The position numbers were made by a program, and so were the translations under genes. Shown piece after piece: positions 1-5,058 of a stretch of 5,058 nucleotides of DNA; the first letter of the stretch is position 1, and each line of letters starts with the position of its first letter. Origin of the DNA: an uncultured Prevotella sp. (GTDB taxonomy: Bacteria > Bacteroidota > Bacteroidia > Bacteroidales > Bacteroidaceae); NCBI GenBank assembly GCA_937889855.1, contig CALBYK010000358.1:1-5058 (forward strand), written 5' to 3'. The notes beneath the pieces are model-generated. The model made no database searches. It saw only the letters and a program-made list of their open reading frames with translations, and was not told the origin of the DNA.

Positions 1-868
1 CCACGCCCGCCACGACAGCCAGCAGCGTAGAGACGAACAGCGTTATCACCGCCGGCACCTTGCGGGCTATCATCACGCCCGTGAGCACGGGCACGAGCAG
101 CAGCCACGGCGTAATGTTGAAGCGCGAGCTTAGGGCTGCGGTGAAGTTGGCAGCGTCCTGCGTGGAGGTGGTGTCGTAGAACAGTCCGGCAATGGCGAAT
201 ATCACCAACGTGACAACAATCGACGGCACCGTGGTTACAAGCATGTAGCGTATGTGCTTGAAGAGCGGCACGCCGAGCGCGCCCGAGGCGAGTGTGGTGG
301 TTTCGGACAGTGGCGATATCTTGTCGCCGAAATACGCGCCCGATATTATCGCGCCCGCCACCCATCCTTCGGCAAAGCCCTGCGCCCTGCCTATGCCCAT
401 GAGGGCAATGCCTATTGTGGCTATCGTGGTCCACGACGAGCCTGTCATCACGCTCACCAGCGCGCAGATGGCACACGACGAGGCGAGGAACACGTCGGGA
501 TTGATCACGTGCATACCATAATATATTAGTGTAGGCACCACACCGCTCACCATCCACGCGCCGCCCAACGCACCGATGAGCAGCAGTATGACGAGCGCGC
601 TTGCCACACTCGCCACGTTCTTCACTATGGCTTTCTCAAAACTCGCCCATGGCACGTTGAGGTAGCCCATGCCTATGAGCACGCAGAACGCCGACACCGT
701 GAGCAGTGTTATCTGCGACGCGCCGTCGAGCGACTCGCTGCCGAAGGCGCGTATCGTGCACGTGAGCATCGCCACGAGCACCACTATCGGCAACAGCGAG
801 AGCTTAGCCTACGGACGTTTCTTCAAATGTTGTTCCTTTGCTGAATGATGTTGTTCGTTGTTTGACAT
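1..868 (-). CDS. nhaC: NhaC-family Na+/H+ antiporter, 3' end outside the window, interrupted by an in-frame TAG at codon 20
   Basis: This is an inner-membrane antiporter that would exchange cytoplasmic Na+ for external H+ and so support pH and sodium homeostasis. Read on the minus strand from ATG 866-868, the frame stays open to base 2 except for one TAG (809-811). Hydrophobic segments begin directly after the stop (LSLLPIVVLVAML). Family landmarks are MTGSSWTTIATIGIALMGIG at residues 141-160 and GAYFGDKISPLSETT around residues 177-191, both close to the NhaC signature. About 289 codons are visible of a usual 430-490, so roughly the last third is missing. An in-frame ATG at 890-892 is an alternative start, but it also lies upstream of the stop. 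Starts after the stop are TTG 791-793, GTG 782-784 and ATG 767-769; the last would cut into the first membrane segment. It has its own promoter and is probably separate from the fimbrial genes. NhaC-type malate/lactate antiporters are a less likely alternative for the substrate. The family call is firm; whether it is functional is uncertain. Confidence 0.88.
809..811 (-). other. In-frame amber (TAG) codon in the nhaC reading frame
   Basis: From ATG 866-868 the frame reads 19 codons (MSNNEQHHSAKEQHLKKRP), then TAG, then AKLSLLPIVVLV, where the first membrane segment starts. The frame is the same on both sides, so this is a single substitution and not a frameshift. A change from TCG (Ser) or CAG (Gln) would be enough. 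It falls in the polar N-terminal tail, the part of the protein that probably varies most, so re-initiation just downstream could still give a nearly complete transporter. Confidence 0.9.
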
Positions 869-924
869 TACCTTACTTTTACAATTACGCATTGCATAAA
901 TATGCAATAATTCTTTTCCGCGTG

Positions 925-955
925 CAAAATTAATACATATTTACCTATTGGCAAA
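925..955 (-). promoter_or_regulatory. Bacteroidetes-type promoter for nhaC
   Basis: On the minus strand, TTTG (955-952) is followed by exactly 19 bases and then TAATTTTG (932-925), which fits the primary sigma factor consensus of Bacteroidetes (TTTG at -33, TAnnTTTG at -7). Transcription should start a few bases downstream, near 918-922, giving a leader of about 50 bases before ATG 866-868. A weak AAGG lies a few bases ahead of that ATG. The match is visible in the sequence; activity is inferred. Confidence 0.72.
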
Positions 956-963
956 ACCAAAAA

Positions 964-1009
964 GCGTATAAAATATGCGCAATAACGTATATTTATTCAT
1001 TTACGTATA
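964..1009. promoter_or_regulatory. Three RCGTATA motifs upstream of the nhaC promoter, possible operator array
   Basis: GCGTATA (964-970), ACGTATA (985-991) and ACGTATA (1003-1009) lie in the same orientation, 21 and 18 bases apart, about two helical turns each. The first copy is also the left arm of an imperfect dyad at 964-980 (GCGTATA, three bases, TATGCGC), only nine bases from the -33 element at 955. This placement suits a regulator of nhaC, but AT-rich sequence can give such matches by chance and I recognise no regulator consensus. Confidence 0.25.
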
Positions 1010-1025
1010 CACTATGAATAAATAT
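989..1025. repeat. 12-bp perfect inverted repeat with 13-base spacer
   Basis: ATATTTATTCAT (989-1000) is the exact reverse complement of ATGAATAAATAT (1014-1025). The 13-base spacer contains overlapping short palindromes (TACGTA, GTATAC). The element lies between the hairpin that follows the lipoprotein gene and the nhaC promoter. It could form an AT-rich hairpin at the end of the incoming transcript or act as a protein-binding dyad; the sequence does not decide between these. Confidence 0.5.
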
Positions 1026-1036
1026 TCCACTGGAGG

Positions 1037-1090
1037 AGGGTGTGTCAAAATGCACGGATAAAACTGTAATCGTGCATTTTGCCACACCCT
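1037..1090 (-). terminator. Long hairpin after the lipoprotein gene, likely transcript end
   Basis: Arms 1037-1056 (AGGGTGTGTCAAAATGCACG) and 1071-1090 (CGTGCATTTTGCCACACCCT) pair over 20 positions with one mismatch, around a 14-base loop. In the direction of transcription the hairpin begins 18 bases after the lipoprotein TGA. No run of T follows it; the next bases are CCTCCAGTGG. It is therefore not a classic intrinsic terminator and may instead protect the 3' end or be a dispersed repeat. The stem is certain; the terminator role is inferred from position. Confidence 0.55.
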
Positions 1091-1108
1091 CACCTATCAT
1101 AATCATCG

Positions 1109-3457
1109 TCAATCAATCATCAATCTGATTGGCATTGCCTTGTAGCGTCCGGTATTCTCCCCTGTACTGCCGCTCACGAAACGCGTGTTGGATACAGTCA
1201 CCTGCTTGCCATATATGTCAAGATACATATACCAATAGCCATACTCATCGCTATTGGGGCTGAACCCCTGATAGCCCGACAGTGGCGTCTGGGTCCACAG
1301 GTTGGCATGATAAGGATCCTTCACTTTCGTTCCGTTGCCCTCGCGGTAGCCGCTGAGCGGCACGTAGACATAAGGCAACTGTGAGTCAACAGTTGGCAAC
1401 TGTATGCAATAATAGGTCTCTCCGTAAACGGTTTGGGCTGTGGTCACACAGTTGTCGGTGAAGATTATCTCCATGTGCTCGTTATCAGGCACAATGAAGT
1501 TGCCTATCTTGAAGCTGTCAAAGATATCCTTATCCTTTGTTTCCTTAATCTTAAAATATCCGCCTATCGCCACGTTGTTGTCCTTCAGAGCCTCTGTCGC
1601 GGGCGAATAGTAGCCATTGTTCTTTGCTCCGAGGTTACGGTCGAGCATATTGTAAACATATCCGTTGGAGCCGCGCACCTTCACCATCTCGTAGTAGTAC
1701 CATCCCTCATACGCCGTGCCGACCTGATAGTCGGTTGTCAGTTTCGAGAACACACCCACATGATATATAGGATAGGAGATTTTCACTTCCGGATTGTTTG
1801 CGTTTGTGATAGTGATGGTCAGTCCACTGCGGTTTTGCCAAAGCATGTAGCGATTGTCCGTGGTTCCGTCCATGCCGCAGTATTTGCTTTCGAGCACCAC
1901 CTTATAGCATGTCTTTCCGTTGTAAGTCACCTCGGAGATGTTCAGATGCTCCGTGTCGTAGCTGATGTTGTCGCCCGACAGCTTAGGAATGTAATATATC
2001 AGGTTGGCGTCGCCTCTGCTTGCCACCCCTTCGCCTATCATAAAGTGCAGTCCGTCGTTGCGCACATATCCCCACATTTCCTCCGGCAGTATGCCTTTGA
2101 GCGTGTTGTCAATCCAGTCAAAATAGTCGGGTATGTCGGTATCGGTGAGTCCGCTCATTGCCACCCGTCGGTTGGAGTCGTGGCGGAAGTCGTAGCCCTG
2201 TTGTGTGATTGTGATTTCGCGCTGTAGGTCGCCCGATGTCACGACAAGTTTGCCTTCACGCGGAGCCGAGTTCTTGTTTTGGTCAAGTGTGAGCGTAAGC
2301 ACATACTTCTTGCCATTCGACGACAGCTCGCCTGTGCCAGGAATGTCCGTCACGCTTGTCTGTTCCACTTTTTTTATCCATTCTCCACCCGATACGACAT
2401 TATATGAGTAGGCACCGTCAGGTATGGTCGTCACCAGCGTCACCTCTGTGGATGTTGACGCACCGAGTGGAGCCGGGTCTGCACACACTCCAAGCTCGTA
2501 GTCCTTGCACGCCACCATGTCAACCACAGGAGGGTTGTCGTCGACCACTTCCACCGTCAGCCTATTTTCCGGTTCGTGGCTTCTCGCGTCTGCCTCGCTT
2601 GTCCAGCCGGCATGGTTCACCGACTTCACCACAATATTGTAGCAATGGTTGCGCAGCAATGGCATAGTGCTATTAGTCACGGCATTGGTAAACGCCACTT
2701 TGTAATATCCCTCCGTGCCGTTATACTTTGCACGCAGTATGGCACAGGCCTTGCCGGCGGCAGTCTCGTAGAAAGCCACCTCTCCCGTCTGGAAATCACT
2801 TGTTTCAGCCGTGAAGGTCTCGCCACTGGCATTAGTCGCCTCTGAAGGGTCGGCATTCCATCCGGCAGGAGCCAACGAGCCAGCCACCGCAGTACCAACC
2901 ATTTTCACACCGGTAATCTCAAAATTGCTCACCTCACTGTCGACACTTGCCGACACCTTGGCTATCTGCCTAAGCATCGTCACGTTGGTAGCTGTCGGGT
3001 TGGCGATGATATTGCTCAATGTGGTGTAGCCCCAACAAACGGGCTGTCCGGAACTGGGCGTTGACGAGCGGAACGCAGCACTCATGTCGGCAGCCTCGCT
3101 GTCGGATATTGTCCCGGCATTGGCAACGACATGCACATAGAACGTGCCAGACTCCACAAATGCCTTTATCTTGTAATCGCTGCCCGCTGCCACGATGTCG
3201 GAAGCCGCTACCACTGTCTTGCCGAGATACTTGCGCGACTCATCATAGTAAAGAACGTTGATGTCGCCCAATGTCTCGGCAGCGGCACGCGTCCTGACAT
3301 CAAGCCGCGTGTAGGAAGGCAGCTTCAGCGTGAGCGTTATGCTACCGTCGTCGTTGAGTGCGTTTGGCGGCAACGACGGTGTGTCGTTGTCGCTGCATGC
3401 AGCAAGCGCCAGAAGGCAAAACAGCCAGATTGCTATGTTCCTTATCTTGTTCATCAT
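1109..3457 (-). CDS. Fimbrillin-like surface lipoprotein with BACON-like and FISUMP-like C-terminal domains
   Basis: A 782-residue lipoprotein, probably an accessory or tip subunit of a Bacteroidales fimbria. The signal peptide ends in a lipobox LAAC (Cys21), followed by SDND, which resembles the acidic lipoprotein export signal that sends Bacteroidetes lipoproteins to the cell surface. Residues about 38-310 look fimbrillin-like: an Arg-rich RTRAAAE at 55-61 before the first core strands, MLRQIAKVSASV at 161-172 and LLRNHCYNIVVKSV at 267-280. Residues about 318-421 are BACON-like, with GGEWIKK and the closing EITITQQG. Residues about 595-782 resemble FISUMP-type domains, with YNMLDRNLGA at 602-611 and the ending GRYKAMPIRLMID. 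Residues about 425-590 match nothing I recognise. The start is the first of two consecutive ATGs, with A-rich sequence upstream instead of a Shine-Dalgarno. The upstream surface-protein gene ends 56 bases before it, suggesting an operon. It is much longer than a typical stalk fimbrillin. Lipoprotein and fimbrillin calls are good; the C-terminal domain name is tentative. Confidence 0.8.
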   Translation of the reverse strand: MMNKIRNIAIWLFCLLALAACSDNDTPSLPPNALNDDGSITLTLKLPSYTRLDVRTRAAAETLGDINVLYYDESRKYLGKTVVAASDIVAAGSDYKIKAFVESGTFYVHVVANAGTISDSEAADMSAAFRSSTPSSGQPVCWGYTTLSNIIANPTATNVTMLRQIAKVSASVDSEVSNFEITGVKMVGTAVAGSLAPAGWNADPSEATNASGETFTAETSDFQTGEVAFYETAAGKACAILRAKYNGTEGYYKVAFTNAVTNSTMPLLRNHCYNIVVKSVNHAGWTSEADARSHEPENRLTVEVVDDNPPVVDMVACKDYELGVCADPAPLGASTSTEVTLVTTIPDGAYSYNVVSGGEWIKKVEQTSVTDIPGTGELSSNGKKYVLTLTLDQNKNSAPREGKLVVTSGDLQREITITQQGYDFRHDSNRRVAMSGLTDTDIPDYFDWIDNTLKGILPEEMWGYVRNDGLHFMIGEGVASRGDANLIYYIPKLSGDNISYDTEHLNISEVTYNGKTCYKVVLESKYCGMDGTTDNRYMLWQNRSGLTITITNANNPEVKISYPIYHVGVFSKLTTDYQVGTAYEGWYYYEMVKVRGSNGYVYNMLDRNLGAKNNGYYSPATEALKDNNVAIGGYFKIKETKDKDIFDSFKIGNFIVPDNEHMEIIFTDNCVTTAQTVYGETYYCIQLPTVDSQLPYVYVPLSGYREGNGTKVKDPYHANLWTQTPLSGYQGFSPNSDEYGYWYMYLDIYGKQVTVSNTRFVSGSTGENTGRYKAMPIRLMID

Positions 3458-3513
3458 TGTTTAGGTTTTTATACTTATGGAATGAGTTGGCAGCACAATG
3501 CCGCGTCGCAGGA

Positions 3514-5058
3514 CTAACGGTGGTCGCCCTCAGTCCACTTTCCATTGTCGTAGGTTGTCTTGACAACATAGAAGCTGCCGCTCTTTGTCATTGTCTCGAA
3601 TGGCGCACCGTTGTTGAGCGTCGGCTCGTCTGACGAGTTCTGCAGGTTCAGCCTGATGGCCTTCTCGTTGTCGTCCTTCGGTGCCTTGAGCCATATCTCC
3701 GTTTTCCACCAGCCACCGTCCTGCACACTTGTGAAGTGTCCGTCCTTATAGGTAGTGGAATAGACGGTGTAATGCGTATAGGGCTGCACACCGTTTCTCA
3801 CGCCATAATTGTGATACCATCCCGTCACTTTGTTGCGTGTATATACTACATACTTTATGTCCACAATTTCCGGTTTATCGTCATACACCTTATAGTAAGG
3901 CTCTGTTGTCGGGTCGTAGACATACCATCCCTCGTGGTCCTCAAAATTAAACAAAGTCATACCGGCATCAAGATGGTGTGTGAACCTGTGGCGGGTGTAG
4001 CCGCCCCCACTGACATTGGTATTGTTGCTGAATATCACGAGCGTCTGTCCCGGCGTGATTTGCTTGTCGCCCTGGGCATTGTTCAGTTTGCCCGTCTGCG
4101 TCATTAGTTCCGACTTTGTTACATAGAACCAACCCGGATTTGAAAGGTCTGCCATGAGTTCGTCGCCCGGGAAACCTGCCGTGAACAGCCACACTGGCTG
4201 CTTGTCGGTGTCCTGCCAGTTGTCCGTCTCACCTATCTGCGTGTATATATAAGCATAGTGTACGCCAGACTTCACCTCGTCAGTCCATGGCCCCGACGAC
4301 TGCCAGCCGTCACGCCAATTAGGATTATTGCTTCCCAGCTTGTCCGACTCAAGTTGCTGGTCTGTCCAGCTGAACTGGTTGTCCTTTCCTTCATCCGACG
4401 TTGTTTCTCCGCCAATGCCCCATACAAGGTCGTTGATGGCACGCATGTAGATGCGGTATGGACCGAACTTCTGCTTCACCGTCACACGTATCTCCTGGCT
4501 CTTGCTACCGTCAAGTGATGTCACCGTGAATGTGTGTACGGTTGTTGTGCCAGGGTCGGTAATGGCAGTCACCGTGAATGTGCCGTATGCCACGGCGGTG
4601 TTGCTATACTCTATCTTTATCTGCGACGCGCCATTGTGACCTGCCGACAGCACCTTGCCGCTGCTCCATCCTTCAGGGAAGGCGAGTCCGCCGAGATTAG
4701 TCGTGAATGTCACCACTTTTTTGTTCTCCGTCTGGTCGTCCTTGTCGTAGAATATGGTGATGTCTACCGGCGACACCTTGAACAAAGGCTCCACATCATA
4801 CTCCACGTCTATGTATTTCTTCAGGTTGTTCACCTTTATCCATGCCTTTGCCGTACCGCTGGTTTGGGAGCCATAGGCACTGATGGGTATGTCTTGGTTC
4901 ACCTGGAAGAATATGCGGTGGTTCACCATGTCATGCTTGGCAAGAATGATGATGTCGTTGCCGTTGAGCTTGGAGTCGCATCCGAACTCAATTTTCGACA
5001 GGTCCGTCTCATTAGTCTTATAGTCGATATAGGCACTCTGCAGCGATGTCACCGACGC
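3514..5058 (-). CDS. Large modular surface protein, C-terminal part, with possible carbohydrate-binding modules
   Basis: The frame is open to the right edge of the window, so the start and any signal peptide lie outside; 514 codons are visible before TAG 3514-3516. Residues below are counted from the GTG at 5050-5052, which is probably an internal Val. Residues about 88-195 form a beta-rich, Ig-like segment (KVSPVDITIFYDK to QEIRVTVKQK). Residues about 200-390 and 398-505 are two aromatic-rich segments. The first contains HYAYIYTQIGE, FPGDELM, PGWFYV, TLVIFSNNT and EGWYVYD, an order that recalls CBM26-type starch-binding modules (strand, P-G-x-x-M, W, V-I-F-N). The second contains KYVVYTRN, GWYHNYG, WWKTEIWLKAP and GSFYVV. 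The gene lies 56 bases upstream of the fimbrillin-like lipoprotein and probably shares its transcript. A glycan-binding adhesin in the same appendage is a reasonable inference, but similarity to carbohydrate-binding modules is by eye only. Confidence 0.7.
   Translation of the reverse strand, partial: ASVTSLQSAYIDYKTNETDLSKIEFGCDSKLNGNDIIILAKHDMVNHRIFFQVNQDIPISAYGSQTSGTAKAWIKVNNLKKYIDVEYDVEPLFKVSPVDITIFYDKDDQTENKKVVTFTTNLGGLAFPEGWSSGKVLSAGHNGASQIKIEYSNTAVAYGTFTVTAITDPGTTTVHTFTVTSLDGSKSQEIRVTVKQKFGPYRIYMRAINDLVWGIGGETTSDEGKDNQFSWTDQQLESDKLGSNNPNWRDGWQSSGPWTDEVKSGVHYAYIYTQIGETDNWQDTDKQPVWLFTAGFPGDELMADLSNPGWFYVTKSELMTQTGKLNNAQGDKQITPGQTLVIFSNNTNVSGGGYTRHRFTHHLDAGMTLFNFEDHEGWYVYDPTTEPYYKVYDDKPEIVDIKYVVYTRNKVTGWYHNYGVRNGVQPYTHYTVYSTTYKDGHFTSVQDGGWWKTEIWLKAPKDDNEKAIRLNLQNSSDEPTLNNGAPFETMTKSGSFYVVKTTYDNGKWTEGDHR

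Noticed and set aside
252..529. Two overlapping plus-strand open frames of about 90 codons
   Set aside because: They are antisense to the NhaC signature region, which has clear family motifs on the minus strand.
809..811. Genome-wide reassignment of TAG to an amino acid
   Set aside because: The surface protein ends at TAG in a sensible place, the complete lipoprotein gene has no internal TAG, and one interrupted gene is explained more simply by a point mutation or error.
869..1108. Invertible promoter, as known for some Bacteroidales surface structures
   Set aside because: The inverted repeats here are close-spaced hairpin arms that do not flank a promoter, and the fimbrial operon's own promoter lies outside the window to the right.
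1433..2227. 264-codon open frame on the plus strand
   Set aside because: It lies entirely antisense to the well-supported lipoprotein gene, is rich in Val, His and Ile as expected for a complementary-strand shadow, and has no recognisable domain or signal.
5050..5052. GTG as the true start of the right-hand surface protein
   Set aside because: The frame stays open upstream to the window edge and the residues after the GTG show no signal peptide, so this is more likely an internal Val of a truncated gene.
1..5058. tRNA, rRNA, CRISPR array or complete insertion sequence
   Set aside because: No cloverleaf-like, ribosomal, regularly spaced repeat or transposase-coding sequence was seen on either strand.

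Overview
The window looks like chromosomal DNA from a member of the Bacteroidales (Prevotella-, Bacteroides- or Muribaculaceae-like). Three signs point this way. There is a near-perfect Bacteroidetes-type promoter (TTTG, 19 bases, TAnnTTTG). The lipoprotein signal peptide is followed by an acidic S-D-N-D stretch. The surface protein carries fimbrillin and BACON-like modules typical of the group. The genus cannot be fixed from this sequence alone.

All three genes are on the minus strand, so transcription runs from right to left. On the right (3514-5058) is the 3' part of a large surface protein whose start lies beyond the window. It has Ig-like beta-rich segments, then two aromatic-rich segments that resemble starch-binding (CBM26-type) modules. 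After a 56-base gap comes a complete 782-residue lipoprotein (1109-3457). This has a fimbrillin-like N-terminal half, a BACON-like middle and a C-terminal segment resembling FISUMP-type domains. Same strand and short spacing suggest one operon for a surface appendage or adhesin, in which the long modular proteins would be tip or accessory components rather than the bulk stalk pilin.

The region from 869 to 1108 has no gene but is rich in signals. It holds a 20-bp-arm hairpin just after the lipoprotein stop codon (likely transcript end), a 12-bp perfect inverted repeat, three spaced RCGTATA motifs and the promoter for the next gene.

On the left (1-868) is the 5' two-thirds of an NhaC-family Na+/H+ antiporter gene that runs off the window. 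Its reading frame is intact over the visible part except for one in-frame TAG at codon 20, just before the first membrane segment. The gene is therefore either recently inactivated, translated from a downstream non-ATG start, or affected by a sequencing error. No RNA genes, CRISPR arrays or complete mobile elements were seen. I did not find a clearly new system; the most unusual items are the interrupted nhaC, the modular fimbrial proteins and the dense intergenic signals.
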